The notes under the pieces were generated by a model, which saw only the letters and a program-made list of their open reading frames with translations, had not been told where the DNA came from and searched no databases. Of a stretch of DNA of 64,000 nt, positions 23,283-31,509 are shown one piece after another. The DNA is from Streptomyces malaysiensis subsp. samsunensis (GTDB taxonomy: Bacteria; Actinomycetota; Actinomycetes; Streptomycetales; Streptomycetaceae): the NCBI RefSeq assembly GCF_024519315.1, contig NZ_JANIIC010000017.1, positions 87,120-151,119 on the forward strand. Direction: 5' to 3'. The translations under genes were made by a program, and so were the position numbers. How positions within the stretch are numbered: the stretch's first letter is position 1; each line of letters starts with the position of its first letter.

Positions 23283-24557
23283 TCAGACGGCGACCAGAGC
23301 ACCATCCGCGCCGTCGTCATCGTCCGGGCCATCGCCGTCACGCAGGGCATCGCCGACGCGGTCGAAGGCGGAGCGCTGCGAGTCCAGCCGGACGAAGGTG
23401 TAGATGTCCATCGTCACGCGGATCGAGCTGTGCCCGAGGACTTCCATGATCATTCGGGCATCGGCTCCCTGCTCGTGGAGCAGCGACGCGCAGGTGTGCC
23501 GGAGGTCATGGAAGCGGACGCGTCGGACGCCTGCCTTGTCGCACAGGAGGGTGAAGGCGCGATTGAGGTTGCGCGGCTCGATCGGAGTCCCTTTCTTCGT
23601 GGTGAACACAAGATCACTGCCACCGCCCTTCCACTTCTCTCCCGCCGCCATCCGATCCCCGCGCTGCTGGGCACGGCGAGATCGGAGCGCCGTCACGCAC
23701 TCGGCGGGCAACGCCACCCGCCGGGCGGACCTCTGAGTTTTCGGGGCCGAGATCAGCAGCTCCCCATTCACGCGCTGGAGCGTCTGGCGGATCGTGACTG
23801 AGCCGCCCACAAGATCTACGTCCTTCCAGCGGAGGCCGAGGACTTCCCCGCGCCGAAGGCCGATCCGTACGGCCAGCTCGTACACCGCCCAGAGCCGGTT
23901 ACCCCGTGCCGCCGCCAGGAGCTGACGCCCTTCCTTCACGGTCAGCGGCTCTATCTCGCGCTTGGTGCCCATGCCCAGCTCCACGTTCTTGGCCACGTTG
24001 CGCGGCAACTCGTCCTCCCGCACGGCGTGCTCCAGCGCGGCCCGGAGCAGCACCAGGAGAAACCGCACGGTTCGGTCGGACGGGTACGACTTGCAGCACT
24101 TGCCCAGCGCGCAGCAGCGGCGTTTCCGCTCTGGGCGCGCCTTGTCCTTCCCCTGAGCGCAGCACTGGCATGTACGGGCCGTGGCGGCGAGGAAGGCCCG
24201 GATGTCCCGCGCGGTGAGCCGCGTCAGCCTCTTCTTCCCGAGGCCCGGAGCCAGGTAGTTCCGCACGAGGGAGTCATAAGCGGCGTACGTGGCCGGACGG
24301 ACCTTGATGCGTGCGACGTTGGCCAGCCAGTACGTCAGGAAGTCGCCCAGGCTCTGTTTGCTCGTGGCGACGGGGAGCCCGTTGTTGGAGTCGGCTTTGA
24401 GCCTGGTCAGCTTGTCGTGGGCGTCATCCCAGGTCTTCCCGTAGACACTGCGCCGCTTGTGCGTGCCGTCGGCCGTCAGGACGTACGCGATGCCCTCCCA
24501 GCGCCCGTCCTTGCGCTGGTAGATGCTTCCCCCGCCGTTCGCGTTCTTCTTGCCCAT
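23283..24557 (-). CDS. int: Tyrosine-recombinase integrase
   Basis: A 424-residue site-specific recombinase that inserts and excises the element at tRNA-Arg. The N-terminus has an AP2-like arm-binding domain (GGGSIYQRKDGRWEG), then a SAM-like core-binding domain (about 68-180). The catalytic domain carries Arg235 (IGLRRGE), Lys273, His350-x-x-Arg353 (HDLRHT), His376 (LGHSS) and the nucleophile Tyr386 (MDIYTF). An insert around residues 130-155 has seven cysteines in pairs. The start overlaps the xis stop (TGATG). It is 91 bases from the tRNA end, the normal place for such genes. Confidence 0.97.
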   Translation of the reverse strand: MGKKNANGGGSIYQRKDGRWEGIAYVLTADGTHKRRSVYGKTWDDAHDKLTRLKADSNNGLPVATSKQSLGDFLTYWLANVARIKVRPATYAAYDSLVRNYLAPGLGKKRLTRLTARDIRAFLAATARTCQCCAQGKDKARPERKRRCCALGKCCKSYPSDRTVRFLLVLLRAALEHAVREDELPRNVAKNVELGMGTKREIEPLTVKEGRQLLAAARGNRLWAVYELAVRIGLRRGEVLGLRWKDVDLVGGSVTIRQTLQRVNGELLISAPKTQRSARRVALPAECVTALRSRRAQQRGDRMAAGEKWKGGGSDLVFTTKKGTPIEPRNLNRAFTLLCDKAGVRRVRFHDLRHTCASLLHEQGADARMIMEVLGHSSIRVTMDIYTFVRLDSQRSAFDRVGDALRDGDGPDDDDGADGALVAV

Positions 24558-24739
24558 CAGGCGGCCTCTCCTTCGGTCTGGCGGTGGATGTAGTCGTGCA
24601 GTGCGGATTCGGTGATGCGTCGGCAGCGGCCGATGGTCAGGGAGGCCAGCTCCCGTGAGCGGATGAGGTTGTAGACCGTCCAGCGGCTCACCTGGAGCCG
24701 GGCCGCGACCTGGTCCACGTTGAGCAGGCCCGTGCTCAC
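24557..24739 (-). CDS. xis: Excisionase (MerR-like helix-turn-helix, AlpA/Xis type)
   Basis: A 60-residue winged-helix DNA-binding protein (VDQVAARLQVSRWTVYNLIR, then SLTIGRCRRITESALHDYIH), the standard form of AICE excisionases that bias the integrase toward excision. The start at the GTG 24737-24739 overlaps the rep stop (GTGA), and its own stop overlaps the int start. The reading frame continues upstream only as antisense-like sequence inside rep. Rep, xis and int thus form one coupled unit, so replication and excision are expected to be induced together. Confidence 0.92.
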   Translation of the reverse strand: MSTGLLNVDQVAARLQVSRWTVYNLIRSRELASLTIGRCRRITESALHDYIHRQTEGEAA

Positions 24740-26199
24740 AGCCAGGGGTCTCCTTCTGTCTTGCGGCGGTCGGTGTGGTCGCGTGCTTGGGCGATGTCGT
24801 GGCGGACCTGGGCGGCGAGGAGTTCTTCGCCGGGGCTGTAGCCGGAGGCCAGGTATTGCCAGTGGGAGACGACGAGGGTGGTTTCCTCGTCCAGCTCGAG
24901 CTGGCCGTCTGCGGTGCGTGCTTGTTCGGTGCGCCAGGTGCGGCGGGTGTCGCGGAGTGCGCTGAGGGTGGTGGAGTAGCGGCGGGATTTGCTGGAGAAG
25001 TGGCCTCGGAAGCCGAGCATGTGGGCCCACTTCCAGAGCTTGAGTTCGGCGAATTCGGGGAGGTGGCCGAGGTTCCAGGCGGTGCGGATCATCTGGCGGA
25101 CGTGGCTGTGCACGGGCAGGTCCGCGATGGGTTCGGACTGGCCGGTGCCCTCACACTCGTCGCACAGGTCCCGGAAGCCGTCGGGGCCGCGCTGGTAGCC
25201 GCGTCCGGCGCAGTGGGCGCAGCGCAGGGAGCGGTCTACCGTGCCGGAGTCCTCGGCGCTCTTGGTGGCGTACTTCGCGACGTAGGCGGCGACCTTCTGA
25301 TCGGTCAGTTCACCGTCGCCCAGGGCGGCGATCTCGCGGATGTCGAGCTGATCGCCCCACCGGAGTTCGCGTTCGCCGATGGCGTCGGAGGTGACCGTGA
25401 GCACGGCGCGTTCGACCGCCTTGGTGACCGCGTGGGTGAGGGCGTCGGCGGTGGCCCATCGAGGCGGGGGCTGGTTGCTGCCTTCGGGGCCGTCGAGGCG
25501 GATTACGGCGTGGAAGTGGACCAGGCCGCGCCGCTGGTACTCGGCGACCTTCGCGAAGGAGACCCGTAGCGCCGCGTTCAGCGCCTTCTGGGTCATGCCG
25601 AGGTGGGCGGCCAGCTCTCGGCGGAGGTAGGTGGTGAAGCGCGCCCACAGGGCTCCGGCGTGGGCGTTCCAGAGCACGGCGCCGGTGTAGTCGTAGGTGG
25701 CCGGGGACAGCGGGGTGCCCAACGCGGGGTCGTCGGCGGGGTGGCGGATGCCGCAGCGGCAGGCCAGGCTCTCGCCCGCCTCGGTGGTGCGGCGGTTGTG
25801 GACCGGCCCGAACGAGGGTGCGGTCAGGGTGACGAACACGCGCGGGTGTGTGCGCACGGTTTCCGGCACGTTCTTGCCGCCGGAGAGTCCGGCCCGGATG
25901 AGGTGGTAGGTGTCGGCTGCGTAGAGGCGGGAGCAGGAGGGGCAGCGGGAGGAGCGGCGGTTGCCGCAGGCGGTCAGCAGCCGCCCGGTGGGTTCGTCAG
26001 CGGTCGTGTACGAGCGGACGACGGCGTTCGTCGCTGTGTCGCGGGTTTCGGTGGAGCCGACGAGTTGCACGGGGCGGGTGCAGCCGCGGATTTGGCTGAT
26101 CTGGTCTTGGACGCGGTCGAAGTCGGGGTGGTGGGCGAGGTGGATGAGGTCCCGCAGGGCCAGGCTCGCCACGTGGCGCAGGTCCAGGGGGGCTTTCAC
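24736..26199 (-). CDS. RepSA-like rolling-circle replication initiator (HUH endonuclease)
   Basis: A 487-residue initiator. The metal-binding HUH motif is VHFHAVIRLDG (His228 and His230). The catalytic tyrosine region is VAAYVAKYATK (Tyr306 or Tyr310). Two zinc sites are visible: CGNRRSSRCPSCSRLYAADT (about 78-97) and a DnaJ-like CAHCAGRG/CDECEGTG pair (about 327-353). It nicks the double-strand origin, which in pSAM2 lies in or next to this gene. I chose the GTG at 26197-26199, although its ribosome site (GAAAGGA) is rather far; a GTG 14 codons upstream lacks one. Confidence 0.9.
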   Translation of the reverse strand: MKAPLDLRHVASLALRDLIHLAHHPDFDRVQDQISQIRGCTRPVQLVGSTETRDTATNAVVRSYTTADEPTGRLLTACGNRRSSRCPSCSRLYAADTYHLIRAGLSGGKNVPETVRTHPRVFVTLTAPSFGPVHNRRTTEAGESLACRCGIRHPADDPALGTPLSPATYDYTGAVLWNAHAGALWARFTTYLRRELAAHLGMTQKALNAALRVSFAKVAEYQRRGLVHFHAVIRLDGPEGSNQPPPRWATADALTHAVTKAVERAVLTVTSDAIGERELRWGDQLDIREIAALGDGELTDQKVAAYVAKYATKSAEDSGTVDRSLRCAHCAGRGYQRGPDGFRDLCDECEGTGQSEPIADLPVHSHVRQMIRTAWNLGHLPEFAELKLWKWAHMLGFRGHFSSKSRRYSTTLSALRDTRRTWRTEQARTADGQLELDEETTLVVSHWQYLASGYSPGEELLAAQVRHDIAQARDHTDRRKTEGDPWL

Positions 26200-26335
26200 G
26201 GGTGACGCATCCTTTCGAGGGAGAGGGGCCCCGGGCAGCACCGGGTCAGGGGTGCGGGTGCTGCTCGGGGCATGACGAATCCGGGCCCGGTCAGGGGCGG
26301 GGGTTTCTGGATTGCCGGGACGGCCGGCACGGGGG

Positions 26336-27048
26336 TCAGAGCTGGGCGTGCGCGGCGGTGGCCAGCGGCAGTGCGACGCCGAGGCGGGCCCGGAGCTGGG
26401 CCGGGGTGATGGGCTCGCCGTGCTCGGCCCGGTAGGTGTCGGCGATGGTGCGCGCCGCGTTCAGCAGCGGCACGGGCACCGTGACCGCCGGGGACGTCTC
26501 GGCTTCGGCGCGGCCGGGGATGAGACCGGTTCCGGTACTGGGGCAGGCTCGGGCGCGGGGGCCGGGGCCTTCTCGATCGGAGTGTCTGGGGTGGCCGGAG
26601 CGTCAGGCACGGACTCGATCGGGCCTGGTGCCTCAGTAGCGGTGTGAGCGACGGTGTGAAAGTGGCGCAGGAGTTGCGGGCCGACGGCTCCCCAGCCCAG
26701 GAGGAGGAGCGGGGCGACCGCGTCCACGGCCGCGCGGCCGTAGTGTCCGGCGACGATGGGTTCGGCGACGTTGAGGGCCAGGGTCAGCAGCCCGGACACG
26801 TGCATCAGCCGAGTCGCGCCCTTGATCTGCTCGGCGGGGACGCCGCGCAGCGACAGGTAGCGCAGGGCGACCAGGAGGCCGACGACGGACAGGTCCACCA
26901 TCGGAGCGATCAGCGGCGCGATCGGGTCGGGGACGCCGAGGCGCAGCGCGAGGGCCCAGACGTTGCCGAAGGAGAAGACGAAGGCCAGGGCCGCGATGAT
27001 GCCCATGACCACGGTCACGGTGCGCTGAGTGATCCGATCCTCAATCAC
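26336..27048 (-). pseudogene. DUF2637 membrane protein with an apparent frameshift
   Basis: From the ATG at 27046-27048, 130 residues form four membrane helices of the DUF2637 (Spd-like) type, followed by a Pro/Ala/Glu linker. That frame then ends at 26461 in Arg/Cys-rich nonsense. The -1 frame from about 26520 instead gives a clean helical tail (VTVPVPLLNAARTIADTYRA ... HGEPITPAQLRARLGVALPL) ending at 26336, typical of family C-termini. One lost base somewhere in 26490-26570 explains it. No slippery heptamer is in frame, so programmed frameshifting is unlikely; decay or an assembly error is. Confidence 0.7.
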
Positions 27049-27100
27049 GACGGATTCACCTCCTTCCGAATGTGGCGATGAGCGGGGGCGGGATTGCGGG

Positions 27101-28492
27101 TCAGGCGGCTTCCCGCTTGGTGAACGGGTCGTCCACCCGCATCGCGGAGGCCGCCAGTTCTTCCAGCAGTTCGGCGGGGTCGCGGGTCAGGTGCGCGGTG
27201 TCGGTGGCGATGCGGGCAGCGTCCACGTCGGCGACGTAGGGGGTGCGGATGCGGGCGAAGCCGGGGCGCCCCTGATGCGCCATGGCCGCCACGCCGACGT
27301 AGGCGGGGTCCTGGAGTGCGGTTGGGCTGGCGTCCGGCCAGTTGCGGATGTCCTCCCCCAGCGCGACCACGGCCGCCTCGGCGGTCTTCTGGGCGAAGGA
27401 CAGGCCCACCGGGCACACGTCCCGGATGAAGGTGGGGATGGCATCCCCGGTCGCCTTCTGCGTCGCGATGATCACCAGGATGCCGACGTTGCGGCCCTTC
27501 TTCACCAGGTCCTCCACCAGCCGCGCGTTCTCAGCAGCCAGCGCGGCAAGCCTCTTCGTCCGCGTGTCCGACCCCTTGTAGTCACGGAAGTAGGTGTGCG
27601 CCTCATCCACGATGAGCACGGTCAACGGCCAGGCGGCCGAGGGCCCGACATGCCACACGTTCTTCACACCCAGCAAGGCTCGGATGGACGCCGACCGGTC
27701 CCGCCGCAGCTTGACCAGGCGCGTGAACAGCGCGTTCGCCTCTTCCAGGTCGTCACCGACGAACGCGAAGATGCGGTCCGTCAGATCGGCGTAGTCGCCC
27801 TCATGAGATGAGGTCACCTTGCCGTCCGCCACCGCGTACTGCACCGCATCGGACGGCGCCGTATCGCACATGAACCTGTTGACCAGAGACGTCTTACCGA
27901 ACCCGGGCAGCCCCGCCACCGTCACGCCCGGCACATTGGCCAGGCTCACGCTCACCGGCTGCGCGTACTCGTCCACGCCCAGATCCCACACTGCCAACTC
28001 CTCCGGCACGGCCCCGGTCGGGGTGTGCTCGGTGGGGACGATCAGCGGATCAACCCGCACACCACGGATCACCAACTGGCCCGGCATGTCCGGCAGGACC
28101 GAAACCCGCGTGCACCGCCAGGCATCGGCCAGATACGGCGCCGCCCGCTGGAACTCCGCCAAGCCCACCTTGGGCAAGCACACGGCGTGTACCAGGACCC
28201 CGTACCGGTCGGCCGTGACCCGGATCTTCGGGATGAGGACGCGGGGCTTGGGGACCTTTCCGTCCGGTGCCACGATCACGGCCGGAGGGGTCTTGTCGGT
28301 CACCGACAGCCCGACCATCGGAGCCAGCCGCCGCCACCGCCGCCGTACATCGATGGCCTGCCGCATGCTCGCCCGTGTCATCTTGTCGGCACGCATGTAG
28401 CGCACCAGCCACCACAGGGCCCATATGCCGGTCAGGGCCAGGGCCGCCCCGGCAACCGCCGGGGCCAACCCAAAGATTTCTCCCACTGTCAC
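27101..28492 (-). CDS. TraSA-type FtsK/SpoIIIE DNA translocase
   Basis: A 463-residue hexameric translocase that moves double-stranded element DNA between hyphae. One N-terminal membrane helix (about 9-30), a linker domain, then the motor: Walker A GLPGFGKTS (about 194-202), Walker B PLTVLIVDEAH (Asp296, Glu297) and a Gln-rich sensor (IIATQKATGDAIP). It is shorter than the FtsK family norm and lacks a separate gamma domain, as is usual in AICEs. The GTG at 28490-28492 overlaps the preceding stop. Confidence 0.92.
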   Translation of the reverse strand: MTVGEIFGLAPAVAGAALALTGIWALWWLVRYMRADKMTRASMRQAIDVRRRWRRLAPMVGLSVTDKTPPAVIVAPDGKVPKPRVLIPKIRVTADRYGVLVHAVCLPKVGLAEFQRAAPYLADAWRCTRVSVLPDMPGQLVIRGVRVDPLIVPTEHTPTGAVPEELAVWDLGVDEYAQPVSVSLANVPGVTVAGLPGFGKTSLVNRFMCDTAPSDAVQYAVADGKVTSSHEGDYADLTDRIFAFVGDDLEEANALFTRLVKLRRDRSASIRALLGVKNVWHVGPSAAWPLTVLIVDEAHTYFRDYKGSDTRTKRLAALAAENARLVEDLVKKGRNVGILVIIATQKATGDAIPTFIRDVCPVGLSFAQKTAEAAVVALGEDIRNWPDASPTALQDPAYVGVAAMAHQGRPGFARIRTPYVADVDAARIATDTAHLTRDPAELLEELAASAMRVDDPFTKREAA

Positions 28493-28695
28493 AGCACGTC
28501 CTTGTTCGTGTAGAGGAATCGGTAGAGGGATATCCGCAGTTCCAGCAGGTCACGGCCGGATGCGAGCCGGGGGTAGCCGTGCGACTCGATCACCTTGGCC
28601 ACGTCGAAGAGCAGGCCGTTGGTGAACCGCGAGTCGTCATCCCCGCTCTCCGGCTCCACCGGGTACACCGGCTCAGGTCCGGTCGGGGCCGTCAC
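28489..28695 (-). CDS. Small AICE protein of unknown function
   Basis: A 68-residue protein: acidic Pro/Glu-rich start, then an amphipathic helical part (FTNGLLFDVAKVIESHGYPR, LLELRISLYRFLY). The GTG at 28693-28695 and its stop both overlap the neighbours by four bases (GTGA), showing real translation in the tra operon. I recognise no family. Confidence 0.65.
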   Translation of the reverse strand: MTAPTGPEPVYPVEPESGDDDSRFTNGLLFDVAKVIESHGYPRLASGRDLLELRISLYRFLYTNKDVL

Positions 28696-29030
28696 TTGAC
28701 CAGCTCCAGCGCCGCCGCCCGGTAGGCCACACCATCGGAGAGCTGGCCGTTGAAGATGCGCGCCCACGGAGTGGCGAACAGGTCCGTGACCCGCACCGGC
28801 ATGCCCGGCTGGAGCCCTTCCGGCAGACCGCTCTCGGGAACGGTGATCTTCATCTGCTCGGCCCGGCCCTCTTCCATGAGGAAGACCGTCAGGGTGTGCA
28901 GGGTCTCCCCGGTGTCCCGGTCGGTGGCGAGCACTCCCGTCTCCGGGTCCTTGATCTTCGGCATCGGCGCCGTGCCAGCGATGAACTGAGTCGAGGGCAG
29001 CAGCCCCACGCGGATACGCGTCATAGCCAT
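28692..29030 (-). CDS. SCO3933-family regulatory protein
   Basis: A 112-residue small beta-rich protein (MAMTRIRVGLLPSTQFIAGT; KIKDPETGVLATDRDTGETL; a PVRVTDLFATPWARIFNGQL ending) of a family tied to Streptomyces integrated elements. It is the first gene of the leftward operon that ends with int, and lies 54 bases from the inverted repeats at 29084-29106 where the operon promoter must be. It is annotated as regulatory in relatives, but the mechanism is unknown. Confidence 0.75.
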   Translation of the reverse strand: MAMTRIRVGLLPSTQFIAGTAPMPKIKDPETGVLATDRDTGETLHTLTVFLMEEGRAEQMKITVPESGLPEGLQPGMPVRVTDLFATPWARIFNGQLSDGVAYRAAALELVK

Positions 29031-29083
29031 GCTTCTTGCTCCCTTTCGTTGCCGACCGCTTGTGCGGCCGGGTCACCAACTAT

Positions 29084-29106
29084 GACCTAGCCAGGCTAGC
29101 TAGGTC
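29084..29106. promoter_or_regulatory. Operator-like inverted repeat 1 (KorSA-type)
   Basis: GACCTAGC (29084-29091) and GCTAGGTC (29099-29106) form a perfect 8-bp inverted repeat with a 7-base centre that itself contains GGCTA. It lies in the divergent region between the SCO3933 gene and the GntR gene, and further GCTAGC cores follow. A GntR (KorSA) binding site is likely. Confidence 0.6.
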
Positions 29107-29141
29107 AAGGGAGCTAGCCATGAGAATTCAAAGGTCTGGGT

Positions 29142-29160
29142 GTGTTAGGTGGGCTAACAC
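29142..29160. promoter_or_regulatory. Operator-like inverted repeat 2, next to the GntR start
   Basis: GTGTTAG (29142-29148) and CTAACAC (29154-29160) form a perfect 7-bp inverted repeat, 15 bases before the GntR start codon. It is positioned for autorepression. Confidence 0.6.
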
Positions 29161-29175
29161 GGCTACCCTGGGGCT

Positions 29176-29616
29176 ATGACGCCGCCGATGCACGACGCCC
29201 GCCCGCCATACCAGCAGGCAGCCGAGGCCATCCGGAGCGAGATCAAGGCGGGCAAGCTCAAGCCGGGGGAACAGCTCCCCTCCCATCGGGAGCTGCAAGA
29301 GCGGTTCGGAATCGCCAACATGACCGCCCGCAGCGCACTGCGCGTGCTCCGCGAAGAGGGCTTGATCTACACCGTGCAGGGGCGCGGCAGCTACGTAGCC
29401 GACGTGATCGGACCCGGCGGCGAACTGGTCGAGGCCAAGCGCTACACACCGCCCCAGACCGCAGCCGGAACGGGCGAGGCCCCGGCGAGTACAGAACCCA
29501 CCGGGACCCTCACCGAGGCACTACTAGAGGTCCGGGACCAGCTGCGCACCTTGAACGCGGAGGTCCAGACCCTCAAGCGGGAAGTCGCCGAATTGAAGGC
29601 GAGCCAGCACCCGTAG
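29176..29616 (+). CDS. KorSA-like GntR repressor of the AICE
   Basis: A 146-residue protein with an N-terminal GntR winged helix (about 10-75; LPSHRELQERFGIANMTARS, then YTVQGRGSYVADV), a short linker and a C-terminal leucine-zipper-like coiled coil (LLEVRDQLRTLNAEVQTLKR). It lacks a full effector domain, as KorSA-type repressors do. It faces the tra/rep operon across two inverted repeats and should keep transfer and replication silent while integrated. Confidence 0.88.
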   Translation: MTPPMHDARPPYQQAAEAIRSEIKAGKLKPGEQLPSHRELQERFGIANMTARSALRVLREEGLIYTVQGRGSYVADVIGPGGELVEAKRYTPPQTAAGTGEAPASTEPTGTLTEALLEVRDQLRTLNAEVQTLKREVAELKASQHP

Positions 29617-29782
29617 CCCGCTCTTCCTGGAGCTCCGTCACCTCGGTGCGAATCTCCTCCAGCTCACCGCGCAGGCGCTCAGTCATGGCCGCGATCTCGG
29701 CCAGCAAGGCCCGTTCCCGCTCGGTCAGCACCAGTTCCCCCTTATCGTCTGCGCGTTGGTCGCGCGCACCCCGCATTGCCAT
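29573..29782 (-). CDS. Small coiled-coil protein, convergent with the repressor gene
   Basis: A 69-residue protein that is mostly one amphipathic helix (LTERERALLAEIAAMTERLR, then GELEEIRTEVTELQEERATG). Its 3' end overlaps the repressor gene by 44 bases on the opposite strand. The heptad pattern resembles the repressor's own coiled-coil tail, so the two could interact; that is inference only. The ATG at 29780-29782 follows CCGGAGG. Confidence 0.5.
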   Translation of the reverse strand: MAMRGARDQRADDKGELVLTERERALLAEIAAMTERLRGELEEIRTEVTELQEERATGAGSPSIRRLPA

Positions 29783-30531
29783 CCTCCGGCGATCTTCTGG
29801 TGTGAGCTGTTCAGAGTTTCCTTACTGGATCAAGGCGGCCCGCTTGCGCGGGCCGCGCGCGCTGGCGGCCCGTGGCCGCCGCCCGCTCCTGTCTGCCGCC
29901 CCGCTCAGCGGCGCCCCCGAGCCACTCAGCGCGCCACCCCACACCAGCAGCCCACCAACCGCAGTCAGCAGCCGGAACAGCTCCCCCGGAGCGCCTGCCG
30001 ACCGCAGCGGGACGCGCCGACGCAGCAGCACGGCCAGGACCAAGAGCCCGGCCTGCCCGCCGTCGAGGGGCGGCTACGCGGAGCGGTTTACATGGCCGGC
30101 CGTCCGCCGACTGCGGCCATCGTCGTTGTGCGCGTAGCAACGGCCAGCGGGGAGGGGAGGGGTGCCCGGCCGGGGGCATGTTGGTCGTCGGACCCGGTTC
30201 GATGTGGCCGGCCGCCGTACTGTCGCCGTCACGGATGCGGGCGCGTGAGCAGACCGAACCGTCCGGTCCTGGAGGGCGGGGAGCGGCTGCTGCCGCGCGG
30301 TGGCTCAGGCCGTCATGGTCGCTCCGCGTCGGTTTCCGTATCGTGGTGGCCGACCAGCGTGTCGTAAACACTCTGACGGCCGTCGCCACCGAGCCCGTCA
30401 CCTCGCGTCTGCCTCGCACTCGTCCCATCCCTTTCCTGCGTCTGAACTCGTTTGAGAACGGGCGGAGTCGAAGCGAGCACGACAACCGCCCCGGTACCAT
30501 CGGCACCGGGGTCCTGATCTTGGACTCTCCG

Positions 30532-30572
30532 CCGGACCACCCCGCGCCTGCCAGGGTTGGGGGGTGGTCCGG
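30532..30572. terminator. 12-bp stem-loop
   Basis: CCGGACCACCCC (30532-30543) pairs with GGGGTGGTCCGG (30561-30572) across a 17-base loop. No gene reads into it directly from the left. It may be a terminator of an unseen transcript or part of a replication origin. Confidence 0.5.
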
Positions 30573-30695
30573 TTTCGCGTTTGTGGTTGTTGTGCTGGGC
30601 GGTCCGGCTCCCCTTCGCGGGTTGATTGGTTGGGCGCGAGTGTGGGAGCCGGACCGCTGACGGCGGACGGTGCGGTGTCCGCCGTCCTCTCCCGA

Positions 30696-30753
30696 GGCGC
30701 AGTGTGTGACGTCGGTGAGGCGGGGGAGGTGCTTGCCTCACGGACACTGCGCC
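30696..30753. other. Two-tier dyad in the noncoding region
   Basis: The outer arms GGCGCAGTGT (30696-30705) and ACACTGCGCC (30744-30753) enclose the inner arms TGAGGC (30716-30721) and GCCTCA (30735-30740). A single strand would fold into a long interrupted hairpin, the form expected for a single-strand origin. Confidence 0.5.
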
Positions 30754-30816
30754 GGGGGAGTGGGAGGGCGAGGGCTACCGGGTCCATCCCGGGGAACGGC
30801 AGCCCCCGCCCCGCCT

Positions 30817-31017
30817 CTAGGGCAGCAATCCGCCGCGCCACCAGGGGAGCTTTTGTCGGCCCGAGCGCAGCGGTACGTCTCTGCGGTGAAGCAGGTCGTA
30901 GAGCATCGTGTTCGCTATGCCGAACCGCTGCTGAATCTCTGTGACCCGCATGCCGTCCCGGTAGGCGGCGATGATCTCTGACTCATGTTCCGTCCATTTC
31001 GGCGTCCGCCTCGCCAT
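30817..31017 (-). CDS. Small resolvase-like helix-turn-helix protein
   Basis: A 66-residue protein that is essentially one three-helix DNA-binding unit (WTEHESEIIAAYRDGMRVTE, then IQQRFGIANTMLYDLLHRRD), like the C-terminal HTH of Hin-type resolvases or an AsnC-type head. It overlaps the 3' end of the upstream ATPase gene by 35 bases in another frame, so it is probably co-transcribed with it. Its function is unknown; regulation of the cargo genes is plausible. Confidence 0.6.
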   Translation of the reverse strand: MARRTPKWTEHESEIIAAYRDGMRVTEIQQRFGIANTMLYDLLHRRDVPLRSGRQKLPWWRGGLLP

Positions 31018-31471
31018 GCCGCATCCCGCCCTTCATCGCTTGACCTGCACCCGAGCCAGGAGCCGTCAGCACAGCCCATACCGACTTTCCGACCACCGGG
31101 CACGGAGTGACGCCCCACCGGTCCGCGAGCGCTTCGACCAGGACCAGCCCCCGGCCGTGTGCCACTTCACAGCTCGGATTCCTCAGCTCGGGCCGCTCGT
31201 CGGACGCGTCGTGAACCTCGATCTGCACCTCGTCGCCCTGGTACAGATAACGCGTCTCGATCTTGTGTCCCGGAACCCGCGCATGCCGCACGGCGTTCGT
31301 TATCAGTTCAGACAGCACCAACAGCGCGACCTCTTCGACCGCGACCAGCCCCCAACCGGCCAGAGCCTTACGCAAGTCGGCTCGGGCCAGGGCGACGCAA
31401 CGGGGGTGGCGGGTCCAACGCCTCACCACCACACGTCCATCAGGGCCTGTCAGCTCTGGCTTCATGGCCAC
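30983..31471 (-). CDS. Anti-sigma-factor-like ATP-binding protein (HATPase_c_2)
   Basis: A 162-residue protein with a GHKL ATP-binding fold: N-box ELITNAVRHA, G1-like VHDASDERPELRN and G2 GRGLVLVEALADRWGV. These resemble the SpoIIAB/RsbW-type serine kinases very numerous in Streptomyces. It sits divergently next to an XRE-family gene, an arrangement that recurs in Streptomyces (whiJ/abaA-type loci), although no DUF397 gene is present here. The start is the GTG at 31471 or the ATG two codons later; neither has a clear ribosome site. Confidence 0.8.
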   Translation of the reverse strand: MAMKPELTGPDGRVVVRRWTRHPRCVALARADLRKALAGWGLVAVEEVALLVLSELITNAVRHARVPGHKIETRYLYQGDEVQIEVHDASDERPELRNPSCEVAHGRGLVLVEALADRWGVTPCPVVGKSVWAVLTAPGSGAGQAMKGGMRHGEADAEMDGT

Positions 31472-31509
31472 AAGAGTGCAGGTGAGACGCCGTCACCGGG
31501 ACAGCCAAC

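Larger units (their letters stand above)
29783..30816. other. One-kilobase structured noncoding region of the AICE
   Basis: No convincing gene in about 1,030 bases; a possible 73-codon membrane-protein frame at 29822-30043 (leftward) lacks a ribosome site. The right half holds several large dyads: CCCCGGT/ACCGGGG (30489-30511), a 12-bp stem (30532-30543 with 30561-30572) and a two-tier fold (30696-30753). In rolling-circle replicons such noncoding folded regions often serve as single-strand origins. A transfer locus (clt) is the other option. Confidence 0.5.

Noticed and set aside
26490..26570. Programmed -1 frameshift in the DUF2637 gene
   Set aside because: No X-XXY-YYZ slippery heptamer is in the right frame and no stimulatory hairpin or pseudoknot stands out. 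A simple base loss is more likely.
29822..30043. Possible 73-residue leftward membrane protein in the AICE
   Set aside because: One hydrophobic stretch but no ribosome site or neighbouring coupling. Kept only as a remark in the noncoding entry.
29872..30660. A 262-codon plus-strand frame in the AICE noncoding region
   Set aside because: No ribosome site, composition Arg/Pro/Gly without a fold, and it crosses several strong dyads.
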